A stretch of 10,206 nt of DNA from Holosporales bacterium. Its GTDB lineage: Bacteria; Pseudomonadota; Alphaproteobacteria; Caedimonadales; UBA9215. The stretch spans positions 1 to 10,206 of the forward strand of contig DOCA01000106.1 in the NCBI GenBank assembly GCA_003503995.1, written 5' to 3'. Positions 1 to 7,115 of this stretch are shown one piece after another. The position numbers and the translations under genes were made by a program. The stretch's first letter is position 1; every line of letters starts with the position of its first letter. The notes below the pieces were generated by a model. That model did no database searches and had not been told where the DNA came from. It saw nothing but the letters and a program-made list of their open reading frames with translations.

Positions 1-345
1 CACTTGCCTGATGCTCATGCAGACTTTATTTTCTCTGTGGCGGCTGAAGAATATGGTGCTTTTTTATGTTTGATTATCGCCCTTCTTTTTGGCTTTTTTG
101 TGATTCGTAGTATTTTAAAAGTCATGCAAGAACAAAATCTTTTTATCCTGCTTGCTGTTTCAGGGTTGGCCCTTGAAATTGGCATTCAAGCTATCATTAA
201 TATGGCTTCAACATTAGATCTCATTCCGACAAAAGGAATGACGTTGCCTTTTATGAGTTTTGGTGGTTCGTCTATTTTATCCATTGCTATTTCCTGTGGC
301 TTTATTTTGGCCTTAACCCGTCGCCAAGTGCATGGGAGGGTTTAG
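1..345 (+). CDS. ftsW: FtsW, septal peptidoglycan polymerase (3' end only)
   Basis: This is the C-terminal part of the SEDS-family glycosyltransferase that polymerises lipid II into septal glycan at the division site, working with a class B PBP (FtsI). The frame is open from base 1, so the 5' part lies outside the window; about 114 residues are visible. The first residues, HLPDAHADFIFSVAAEE, match the conserved SEDS loop usually written LPEAHTDFIFAV. Hydrophobic membrane segments follow, then the signature PTKGMTLPFMSFGGSSILS and a final helix ending in LALTRRQVHGRV. The pairing of that loop with GMTLPF..GGSS is FtsW-like, and the murG neighbour supports FtsW over RodA. The stop is 3 nt before murG, and the murG ribosome binding site lies inside the end of this gene, so the two are almost certainly cotranscribed. 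Confidence 0.95.
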   Translation, partial: HLPDAHADFIFSVAAEEYGAFLCLIIALLFGFFVIRSILKVMQEQNLFILLAVSGLALEIGIQAIINMASTLDLIPTKGMTLPFMSFGGSSILSIAISCGFILALTRRQVHGRV

Positions 346-348
346 AAA

Positions 349-1440
349 ATGACAACCGATATTGTTATTGTAGCAGGGGGTACGGGGGGCCATGTTTATC
401 CTGCAATTGCCCTTGCTCTCCATCTTTTGAAGGACGGCAAAAAAATTGTTTTTCTAACGGATCGCCGAGGCATTATTTATTTAAAACCTTACCTTGATTC
501 CTTGCACCCTATTGTATTGCCTTTAGATCGAAAAGGGGCAGGGGTGTTGAGCTTGATAAAGTTAGCGCTTCAAGTTATTCAAAGCTTTTTCATCTCGTTA
601 AAATATGTCAAAAGCACCAAGGATGTGATCGGCTTTAGTGGCTTTCCAACCCTTGCGACTCTTTTGGCGGGTCTTGTTATGGGGCGGACTCTTTATGTTC
701 ACGAACAAAATGCGGTGCTTGGAAAAGTAAATCGAGTTGTGTCGCCATTTCTTAAAAAAATCTTTACGTCGACGAAAAAAATAGCGCGCGTGCCTAAACG
801 AGCGCTTGATAAAATTGAGTTTGTGGGCATGCCTGTACGGGATGATATTGCGGCTCTATCACAAGTTGCTTATGAAGCACCAACTCAATGCATTTCTCTT
901 CTTATCGTGGGAGGAAGCCAAGGGGCTCAGTCTTTTTCCGATGTGATTCCAAAAGCTATTGGGATGCTCCCCGAAGACTTACAAAAGCGCTTGCACATTA
1001 CCCATCAAGTTCGCCCTGATGATTACACCCATGCAGCAGACCTTTATGAGCAACAGGCAAAATATGTCCCTCATTTAACTCTCGTTCCTTTTGTGGAAGA
1101 TATGGCCAGTGCTTTGAAATCTGCCCACTTGGTTATTTCTCGTTCTGGTGCTTCATCGGTAGCTGAAATCGCAGCGGCAGGGCGACCAGCGATTTTGATT
1201 CCTTATCCTTTTGCAACCGATGACCATCAGCGTGCTAATGCTCTTGAAGTAACCGATCGAGGAGGGGGCTGGTTGATACCTCAAAGTGAATTTACCCCCC
1301 TTAATTTGACGACACTTTTAGGCAAACTTTTGGCTGAAAAAGAAGAGGGAAAAAAACTTTTGGTTGCGGCTCAAGGCGTTAAAGACGGATATGAAAAAGA
1401 GGCCATAAAAACTCTGGCGCAGAAGGTTATACTTGTGTAA
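349..1440 (+). CDS. murG: MurG, UDP-GlcNAc:lipid I N-acetylglucosaminyltransferase
   Basis: This peripheral inner-membrane GT-B glycosyltransferase adds GlcNAc from UDP-GlcNAc to undecaprenyl-PP-MurNAc-pentapeptide (lipid I), making lipid II on the cytoplasmic face. The 363-residue length is normal for the family. Motifs seen are the N-terminal glycine loop GGTGGHVYPA (residues 10-19), the acceptor-domain HEQN (118-121), the second glycine loop GGSQGA (188-193), and the nucleotide-sugar motifs RSGASSVAE (265-273) and PYPFATDDHQRANA (285-298). The ATG has a strong Shine-Dalgarno, GGGAGGG at 334-340, 8 nt upstream inside ftsW. The gap to ftsW is 3 nt and to murC 27 nt, consistent with one operon. 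Nothing essential is missing. Confidence 0.97.
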   Translation: MTTDIVIVAGGTGGHVYPAIALALHLLKDGKKIVFLTDRRGIIYLKPYLDSLHPIVLPLDRKGAGVLSLIKLALQVIQSFFISLKYVKSTKDVIGFSGFPTLATLLAGLVMGRTLYVHEQNAVLGKVNRVVSPFLKKIFTSTKKIARVPKRALDKIEFVGMPVRDDIAALSQVAYEAPTQCISLLIVGGSQGAQSFSDVIPKAIGMLPEDLQKRLHITHQVRPDDYTHAADLYEQQAKYVPHLTLVPFVEDMASALKSAHLVISRSGASSVAEIAAAGRPAILIPYPFATDDHQRANALEVTDRGGGWLIPQSEFTPLNLTTLLGKLLAEKEEGKKLLVAAQGVKDGYEKEAIKTLAQKVILV

Positions 1441-1467
1441 TTTAAAGACAGTTAGTGAGTAATATAA

Positions 1468-2982
1468 ATGAGAATTTCCAATCAATCCCTTGGTTTAATT
1501 CATTTTGTTGGTATCGGTGGTATCGGCATGAGTGGTATTGCCGAAATTTTACATTCTCTTGGTTATGGCGTTCGGGGGAGTGATCTTTCTGATAACGCTA
1601 ATGTAAAACGTTTGAGAAGTCTCGGCATTCCCGTTGTTATTGGTCAAAAATCTGAAAATGTTGAAGGCGCGTCCGTTGTGGTTGTATCCTCTGCTATTAA
1701 GGCAACGAACGAAGAATTAAAACGAGCACGGTCGCTAAAAATCCCCGTGGTTAAACGCGCCGAGATGCTAGCTGAAATTATGCATTTGAGTCCTTGTATT
1801 GCCGTTGCAGGGACCCACGGAAAGACCACAACAACATCTATTGGTGCTTGTGTCTTAGATGCTGGTGGCTTGCACCCAACGGTTGTGAGTGGTGGCATCA
1901 TTAATGCTTATGGAACCAATGCTCGTTTAGGTACAGGGGCCTGGACCATTGTTGAGGCTGATGAGTCAGATGGCACGTTCTCAAAACTGCCAGCTACAAT
2001 TGCTATTGTGACTAATATTGATCCTGAGCATATGGAGCATTATGGGTCTTATGATGTTTTAAAAAATGCATTCCGCACGTATCTTGAGAATATTCCATTT
2101 TACGGTCTTGCGATTTTATGTGCAGACCATAAAGCAACGTTTGATATTGCAAAAGGTATTACTGATCGCCGTGTGTTGACTTATGGTATTGCTAATGAGA
2201 ATTCTGATATTAGAGCTATTAATCTTAAAAGCACACCCGAAGGAACTACTTTTGATCTTAAGTTAAGTGACCATGCTCATAAAACCCTTAAACAAAAGGT
2301 CGAGCTTCTGAAAAAGACAGATTTATTTTTGCCGATGGTTGGTGAACATAACGTTTCTAATGCCCTTTCTATTGTTGTGTGTGCTCTTGAATTGGGGGTT
2401 GATTTAAGCCTGATTAGGGAAGGGCTTTCTGAATTTTCTGGTGTGAGGCGTCGATTTACGCGTGTTGGTGAAGCCAAAGGGATGGCCTTTGTTGATGACT
2501 ATGCTCATCACCCAACGGAAATTAAAGCAACCCTTGAGTCGGCAAAACAAATGTGTTCTCAAAAAGTCGTTGCCGTTGTGCAGCCTCATCGCTATTCAAG
2601 GCTTGCTGATTTGTTTGAAGAGTTCACACAGTGCTTTGATCAGGCTGATCATATTGTTTTAACACCAGTTTATGCTGCTGGTGAACAGCCTGATATTTTG
2701 GCAACACATCATAGCCTTGCGAAGGCTCTTAAAGAAAAAGGAAAAAGTGTTTACACTGTAAATGCAAAAGATGAATTACCAACTCTTTTAACAGAGATTG
2801 GCTCTCCCCACGATATGTGTGTTTTTATGGGAGCAGGAGATATTACAGCGTGGTGTTCCAGCGTTGTAACTAAACTAAACGGAACATTAGTAGAGCAGAA
2901 TTTGTGTCCAAAAAAAGAACAACAAAAAAAGAGCACACAACCTCAAATCCAAAACAAAACAGGAAAATTGAGAGATGAGTAA
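1468..2982 (+). CDS. murC: MurC, UDP-N-acetylmuramate--L-alanine ligase
   Basis: This cytoplasmic ATP-dependent Mur ligase adds L-alanine to UDP-MurNAc, the first amino acid of the stem peptide. In order it shows the N-terminal UDP-binding Rossmann loop GIGGIGMSGIAE (residues 15-26), the ATP P-loop GTHGKTTTT (115-123), EADESDG (163-169), the linker NIDPEHMEHYG (183-193), GEHNVSNA (292-299) and the C-terminal-domain motifs DYAHHPTE (344-351) and HRYSR (374-378). These are diagnostic of MurC rather than MurD, E or F. The last 25-30 residues form a polar, Lys/Gln-rich tail (CPKKEQQKK onwards) beyond the conserved fold. The gene overlaps murB by 8 nt. The ribosome binding site is weak (GTGAG at 1454-1458). 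Confidence 0.97.
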   Translation: MRISNQSLGLIHFVGIGGIGMSGIAEILHSLGYGVRGSDLSDNANVKRLRSLGIPVVIGQKSENVEGASVVVVSSAIKATNEELKRARSLKIPVVKRAEMLAEIMHLSPCIAVAGTHGKTTTTSIGACVLDAGGLHPTVVSGGIINAYGTNARLGTGAWTIVEADESDGTFSKLPATIAIVTNIDPEHMEHYGSYDVLKNAFRTYLENIPFYGLAILCADHKATFDIAKGITDRRVLTYGIANENSDIRAINLKSTPEGTTFDLKLSDHAHKTLKQKVELLKKTDLFLPMVGEHNVSNALSIVVCALELGVDLSLIREGLSEFSGVRRRFTRVGEAKGMAFVDDYAHHPTEIKATLESAKQMCSQKVVAVVQPHRYSRLADLFEEFTQCFDQADHIVLTPVYAAGEQPDILATHHSLAKALKEKGKSVYTVNAKDELPTLLTEIGSPHDMCVFMGAGDITAWCSSVVTKLNGTLVEQNLCPKKEQQKKSTQPQIQNKTGKLRDE

Positions 2983-3934
2983 GCGTGAAAAAGAGTTAAT
3001 AAAACCGCCTAAAAAAAGGTCTAATAAAGCCCTACCTGAAGTTCGAGGGAAATACCGTGAAAATGTTCCTTTGGCGCCAACGACATGGTTTCGTGTTGGG
3101 GGACCAGCAGAGACAATTTTTCGTCCAGCTGATTACGAAGATTTAGGAGATTTTTTAAAGGGAAAATCGAACGAAGTGCCTGTGACACCTATTGGTGTTG
3201 GTTCCAATTTGTTGGTACGGGATGGCGGTGTTCCAGGCGTTGTTGTTCGCCTTGGTCGAGGTTTTACAAATATAGCCTTGCATGATGGTTTTTTGGATGT
3301 TGGTGCGGGTGTTTTAGATAGCACTGTTGCTCAACTTGCTGCCGAAGAAGGCATCAAAGGTTTAGATTTCTTTTGTGGTATTCCAGGAACTATTGGCGGT
3401 GCACTTCGCATGAATGCAGGGTGTTATGGCACAGAAGTCAAAGACGTTTTAGAGGCAGCCTTTGTCCTTGACCCTAAGGGAAAGCTCCACGAATTAACCC
3501 TTGATGATTTGGGTTATACTTATCGCCATTGCGGAATACCCAAGGATTGGATTTTTATTGGCGCTCGTTTTAAGGCACCTACGGGGAATCAAAAAATCAT
3601 TCAGGAGTCTATTAATACCTTGTTAGCTCAGCGGGAAGCAACTCAGCCGATTCGCTCAAAAACAGGGGGAAGCACCTTTGCAAACCCTGTGGGACACAGC
3701 GCTTGGAAGCTTATTGATGAAGCAGGATGCCGTGGTTTAAAAGTAGGTGGCGCACAAGTTTCTGAAAAACATTGTAATTTTCTGATTAATTTTGACAACG
3801 CGACAGCTTTTGACCTTGAAGAGTTGGGAGAAACCGTTAAAAAGAGAGTGAAGGATAAAAGTGGTATTGAGCTCCGTTGGGAAATTCAGAGGATTGGCTC
3901 TTTTTTAGATCAAGAGCTTAAAATAGCTGCTTAG
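2975..3934 (+). CDS. murB: MurB, UDP-N-acetylenolpyruvoylglucosamine reductase
   Basis: This FAD-dependent cytoplasmic reductase uses NADPH to convert UDP-GlcNAc-enolpyruvate to UDP-MurNAc. Visible features are the entry motif TTWFRVGGPAE (residues 36-46), the FAD-binding GVGSNLLV (74-81), the central GIPGTIGGALRMNAGCYG (135-152), YTYR (181-184), the catalytic serine in GGSTFANP (S233) and the C-terminal catalytic glutamate in LRWEIQRIG (E303). The 319-residue size and the motif spacing fit the shorter type II MurB. The N-terminal 25 residues are very basic (KKR-rich) and outside the conserved fold. The ATG overlaps the end of murC by 8 nt (translational coupling is likely), with a GAGAG element directly upstream. 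The stop codon lies within a terminator hairpin. Confidence 0.97.
   Translation: MSKREKELIKPPKKRSNKALPEVRGKYRENVPLAPTTWFRVGGPAETIFRPADYEDLGDFLKGKSNEVPVTPIGVGSNLLVRDGGVPGVVVRLGRGFTNIALHDGFLDVGAGVLDSTVAQLAAEEGIKGLDFFCGIPGTIGGALRMNAGCYGTEVKDVLEAAFVLDPKGKLHELTLDDLGYTYRHCGIPKDWIFIGARFKAPTGNQKIIQESINTLLAQREATQPIRSKTGGSTFANPVGHSAWKLIDEAGCRGLKVGGAQVSEKHCNFLINFDNATAFDLEELGETVKKRVKDKSGIELRWEIQRIGSFLDQELKIAA
3894..3924 (+). promoter_or_regulatory. Candidate sigma-70-type promoter for ddl-ftsQ-ftsA inside the murB 3' end
   Basis: A possible -35 element TTGGCT (3894-3899) and -10 element TAAAAT (3919-3924) are separated by 19 nt, slightly long. A start site about 7 nt further on would fall inside the 5' arm of the terminator hairpin. 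New transcripts would therefore lack a full hairpin and escape it, while read-through from murB would be stopped. The elements are seen in the sequence; their function is inferred, and A/T-rich sequence produces such matches by chance. Confidence 0.25.
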
Positions 3935-3951
3935 CTTTCTAAGCAGTTTTT
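3925..3951 (+). terminator. Intrinsic terminator overlapping the murB stop
   Basis: A perfect 8 bp stem pairs CTGCTTAG (3927-3934) with CTAAGCAG (3939-3946) around a 4 nt loop CTTT, and can be extended by two weaker pairs (A-T and G-T). It is followed directly by TTTTT (3947-3951). The murB TAG stop (3932-3934) is part of the 5' arm. This is a textbook Rho-independent terminator shape for transcripts from ftsW-murGCB, placed inside the dcw cluster ahead of ddl. Confidence 0.8.
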
Positions 3952-3990
3952 ATTCCACGCCAAAAGAGACAAGGCTAAAAGACGAAAAGC

Positions 3991-4998
3991 ATGATAATGA
4001 ATCCTAAAAAAGTAGCCCTTTTAAAAGGCGGTTGGAATTCTGAGCGAGAGGTTTCTCTAAGCAGTGCTCAGGGCGCATTTCCAGCCTTAAAAGAGGCTGG
4101 TTTTACGGTTTTAGAAATTGATGTGACCCGTGATATTCAAGCCCTTATTCAACAACTTTTTGATTTTTCTCCTGATGTCGTCTTTTTGAATGCACTTCAT
4201 GGGCAATATGTTGAAGACGGTATGATGCAAGGTCTGATGGAAATGTTGGGGTATCCTTATACGGGGTCTGATGTTGTTTCCTCGGCTATTGCCTTTGATA
4301 AAGAACGTTCTCGTGCTCTTTTTGAGGTAAATAATATTTCTATTCCAAAGGGGGAAACTCTTAAGGCAGCTGACTTTTTTGTACAAGACCCTCCAATGTT
4401 TCCTTATCCTTTTGTGGCTAAACCTTTGAATGAGGGGTCGAGTGTTGGCGTGTTTATTATAAAGACTCTTTCTGACTTTAAAGAAGCAGCCCAAAAATGG
4501 CACTATGGTGAGATTGTTTTAGTTGAAGATTATATTCCAGGGCGAGAGCTTTCAGTTGCTTTTAAAGGACAGCAGGCCTTGGGCGTGCTTGAGCTTTGCC
4601 CCAAGGAAGGCTTTTACGATTACAAAGCCAAATATACCGATGGTTTGGTAGATCATGTGATGCCGGCAAAACTATCAAAGAGCGATTATGAAGACGTGAT
4701 GTCTATGGCGACACGGGCTGTCAAAGCCCTTGGTGTTTCAGGTGTATCGCGGGTTGATGTGCGTTTTGATGATAACCGCTGCGAAGGTGATCGAGCTTTT
4801 GTTCTGGAAGTAAATACTTTACCAGGTATGACAGCTCTTTCCATTGTGCCAGAAATTGCTGCGCATGCTGGTTATGATTATAAAACTTTATGTAAATGGA
4901 TGGTAGAAAACCCAATATGGCCCCAAGAAAAAAATCTTCTTCAAAATCCCCAAGACGCCGAAAAACTTCTGGCGGAAAAACGGCGGGCTCATTCTTAA
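3991..4998 (+). CDS. ddl: Ddl, D-alanine--D-alanine ligase
   Basis: This cytoplasmic ATP-grasp ligase makes the D-Ala-D-Ala dipeptide that MurF adds to the stem peptide. Features in order are the N-terminal GGWNSEREVSLSS (residues 13-25), LHGQYVEDGMMQG (69-81), YTGSD (90-94), the ATP-grasp element AKPLNEGSSVGV (143-154), EDYIPGRELSV (179-189), FYDYKAKYTDG (208-218), RVDVRF (254-259) and the metal- and substrate-binding LEVNTLPGMT (272-281). HGQYVEDG departs slightly from the more usual HGxxGEDG. At 335 residues it is longer than the usual 300-310. The extra C-terminal residues (about 308-335) lie in the stretch that also encodes the start of ftsQ. ATG 3991 is preceded by an in-frame stop at 3976; ATG 3997 (MNPKKVALL) is an equally good start. 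No clear Shine-Dalgarno is seen. Confidence 0.95.
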   Translation: MIMNPKKVALLKGGWNSEREVSLSSAQGAFPALKEAGFTVLEIDVTRDIQALIQQLFDFSPDVVFLNALHGQYVEDGMMQGLMEMLGYPYTGSDVVSSAIAFDKERSRALFEVNNISIPKGETLKAADFFVQDPPMFPYPFVAKPLNEGSSVGVFIIKTLSDFKEAAQKWHYGEIVLVEDYIPGRELSVAFKGQQALGVLELCPKEGFYDYKAKYTDGLVDHVMPAKLSKSDYEDVMSMATRAVKALGVSGVSRVDVRFDDNRCEGDRAFVLEVNTLPGMTALSIVPEIAAHAGYDYKTLCKWMVENPIWPQEKNLLQNPQDAEKLLAEKRRAHS

Positions 4999-5783
4999 CC
5001 CTACGACGGTTTTTTATGATGCTGGTTCTTGCTTTTATCTTGGGCACAGCCACAGCTGTTTATTGGTTTTTCTCCAGTGGTAAGGCCGCGCGCCTTGTTG
5101 CTAAGACGAGTTATAACGTTGAAAAACAGATTGCCAATGCTGGATTTACCTTGCAACATATTGTGGTGGATGGACGTATTCGTACAAAAAGCAATGTCAT
5201 TTTTAAAACCCTTGACCTTAAGAAGGGGCAATATATTTATGATGTGAATCTTCAGGATGTATTGAGTCGTCTCGAACATCTTCCGTGGATTCATAGCGTG
5301 CGTTTAGAGCGCCGCTTACCTAATACTTTATTTGTAAAGCTCATTGAAAAGCATCCCGTGGCTTTTTGGCAGGATAATAAAAAACACTATTTGGTTGATA
5401 CTTATGGCACACTAATAGGAGAGTTTCCTTTGAAGGATTATCCGGGGTATGTTGTGGCAACGGGACAGGGCGCAGCCGAAAAATTACCATGGCTTGTGCA
5501 AACAGTGGGGCGTTACGAAAGTATCTATGCCAAAACAACGGGCGCTGTGTTTGTGAGTCGACGCCGTTGGGATTTAGTTTTGCATAATACATTAACGGTG
5601 AAATTACCTGAAGATAATATTGATGAAGCTCTTGGACGTTTGGTAGAATTAGAGAAAGAGAATCGACTATCTTCACCCAATGTGGATACTGTAGATTTAA
5701 GATCCTCGGGGCGGGTTTATTTTTATCTCTCTAAAGAGGGATTGCAGCGTCAAAAACAAGGACGGCGCGGTAAAGCGGCTTAA
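4917..5783 (+). CDS. ftsQ: FtsQ, divisome bitopic membrane protein
   Basis: FtsQ is a single-pass inner-membrane protein that links the cytoplasmic Z-ring to periplasmic septum synthesis, usually through FtsL and FtsB. From ATG 4917 it has 288 residues. A short, strongly basic cytoplasmic tail (MAPRKKSSSKSPRRRK) is followed by one transmembrane helix (about residues 32-53), a POTRA domain (about 77-146, starting FTLQHIVVDG) and the FtsQ/DivIB beta domain (HPVAFWQ and YLVDTYGTLIGEF, about 147-265). The C-terminal tail is basic. The gene starts within ddl, overlapping it by 82 nt. ATG 4896, seven codons earlier, is also possible (103 nt overlap), and neither has a convincing Shine-Dalgarno. A later start at the Met pair near 5016 would remove the basic tail and cut into the membrane helix, so it is less likely. 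Confidence 0.9.
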   Translation: MAPRKKSSSKSPRRRKTSGGKTAGSFLTLRRFFMMLVLAFILGTATAVYWFFSSGKAARLVAKTSYNVEKQIANAGFTLQHIVVDGRIRTKSNVIFKTLDLKKGQYIYDVNLQDVLSRLEHLPWIHSVRLERRLPNTLFVKLIEKHPVAFWQDNKKHYLVDTYGTLIGEFPLKDYPGYVVATGQGAAEKLPWLVQTVGRYESIYAKTTGAVFVSRRRWDLVLHNTLTVKLPEDNIDEALGRLVELEKENRLSSPNVDTVDLRSSGRVYFYLSKEGLQRQKQGRRGKAA

Positions 5784-5817
5784 GAGCGTAGAAAGATAGA
5801 GAAAGATATGAATATAA

Positions 5818-7095
5818 ATGGCCTTTAAATTAATCAAACATCGTTTTTCAAAGTCCAATGAGACCATTGTGGCAGGTCTTGATATTGGCAGCAGTAAAGT
5901 TTGTTGCGCTGTCGCTCGTATTGAATCCTCTGGAGAGTTAACGGTTTTAGGCTATGGGTATCATGGGTCTAAAGGTCTTCGAGGCGGTATGATTGTTGAT
6001 ATGGAAGCTCTTCAAGATGCCGTTGCCCATGCTGTCCATGGCGCTGAAGAAATGGCTGGTGAGACCATTGAAGAAGTCTATGTTTCTGTTTCTCCTGCCC
6101 TGTGTCAATCCAAGTCTGTACGCGTTGATCTTTCTATTTCTGCCCATCCTGTAGATGATGATGATATTAAAAAAATCATTCAACAAGCCGTTGCCTCTGT
6201 CCAAAAAAGCCAAGCTGTTGTGATTCATAATATTCCTTTGAATTATGACATTGATGGTGTTGGTGGTATTCGTGACCCTCGAGGGATGTTTGGTGAGCTT
6301 TTAAAAGCAAAAATTCATTTGATGCTCTGTCCTAGAACACCGCTACGTAATTTATCTGCTTGCGTAGAGCGCTCTCATTTAGATGTGTCTGGCTTTGTTT
6401 CTTCTGTTTATGCTTCTGGTATGGCAACCCTTGTGGATGATGAGCTTGATCTTGGTGTGACTCTCATCGATATGGGGGCTGGTTCTTCGTCTGTCGGACT
6501 TTTCTTTAATGGTAAGCTTGCCCACGTCGACTATGTGCCCCTTGGAGGCTCCCACGTAACTTCAGATATTGCACGCTGTTTTTCAACACCGTTAATTCAA
6601 GCAGAACGTTTAAAAACTTTGCATGGATCGGCTTTGCTCTCTCCTTTAGATGGTCGAGAAAGTGTTGTGGTGCCACAAATTGGTGATGAGGCTTCAGCAA
6701 AGGGGCTACAAATTACCAAGGCGGAATTAACAGAAGTTATTCGTCCTCGAGTTGAGGAAATATTTGATCAACTCAAATCTAAAATTGAGCAAAATCCAGC
6801 GCATAAGTATGTTGGAAAGCGCTTGGTTCTCACAGGTGGTGCTAGTCTTTTAAGTGGCGTTCCGGAAATTGCAGGGCTTATTTTGGATAAACAAACACGT
6901 CTTGCAAAACCCTTACATATTTCAGGACTTGGAGAGAATGCAAGGCGTTCAGATTTTGTGACATGTGCGGGTTTGCTGACCTATGGTCAACGTCAAAAGG
7001 GTCCTTATGCCATGAGAGCTTCAAGGCGAGAAGCCTCTAACTCTGACGCTTCTCGTTTTGGTAAAGTGGGCGGCTGGTTTAAAGAAAATTTTTAA
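5818..7095 (+). CDS. ftsA: FtsA, actin-like Z-ring membrane anchor
   Basis: FtsA is an actin/Hsp70-fold ATPase that binds the FtsZ C-terminal peptide, tethers the ring to the inner membrane and recruits later divisome proteins. The 425 residues show the phosphate-1 motif GLDIGSSKVCCAV (20-32), the SHS2/1C insertion in the expected place (about 85-165), phosphate 2 LIDMGAGSSSVGLF (216-229), the adenosine motif LTGGASLLSGVPEIA (338-352) and a C-terminal amphipathic membrane-targeting helix ending GKVGGWFKENF (415-425). It lies 34 nt after ftsQ. The ribosome binding site is weak and purine-rich (AGAGAAAG, somewhat far upstream). ATG 5808 is out of frame and stops at once. Its usual downstream partner ftsZ is displaced by more than 1.1 kb because an opposite-strand gene lies between them. 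Confidence 0.97.
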   Translation: MAFKLIKHRFSKSNETIVAGLDIGSSKVCCAVARIESSGELTVLGYGYHGSKGLRGGMIVDMEALQDAVAHAVHGAEEMAGETIEEVYVSVSPALCQSKSVRVDLSISAHPVDDDDIKKIIQQAVASVQKSQAVVIHNIPLNYDIDGVGGIRDPRGMFGELLKAKIHLMLCPRTPLRNLSACVERSHLDVSGFVSSVYASGMATLVDDELDLGVTLIDMGAGSSSVGLFFNGKLAHVDYVPLGGSHVTSDIARCFSTPLIQAERLKTLHGSALLSPLDGRESVVVPQIGDEASAKGLQITKAELTEVIRPRVEEIFDQLKSKIEQNPAHKYVGKRLVLTGGASLLSGVPEIAGLILDKQTRLAKPLHISGLGENARRSDFVTCAGLLTYGQRQKGPYAMRASRREASNSDASRFGKVGGWFKENF

Positions 7096-7115
7096 GGCTT
7101 CTTAGGAGCTTTTTT
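7094..7115 (+). terminator. Terminator-like hairpin between ftsA and the convergent LRR-like gene
   Basis: Bases 7094-7101 (AAGGCTTC) pair with 7105-7112 (GGAGCTTT written outward from the loop), with two or three G-T pairs and a TTA loop. A run of six T follows (7110-7115). This gives a modest Rho-independent terminator for the ddl-ftsQ-ftsA transcript. It overlaps the ftsA stop and the last codons of the opposite-strand gene. Read on the minus strand, the same stem is followed by an A/T-rich stretch with only a short T run, so it may act weakly in both directions. Confidence 0.55.

Noticed and set aside
1644..1901. 85-codon minus-strand open frame inside murC
   Set aside because: It is antisense to conserved MurC motifs (including the P-loop) and has no plausible ribosome binding site or motif.
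4111..4503. 130-codon open frame on the minus strand inside ddl
   Set aside because: It lies entirely antisense to a well-supported ddl. Its product is rich in Lys, Arg, His and Ile with no recognisable motif, as expected for a shadow frame.
5341..5676. 111-codon minus-strand open frame inside ftsQ
   Set aside because: It is antisense to the POTRA and beta domains of FtsQ, with no family features.
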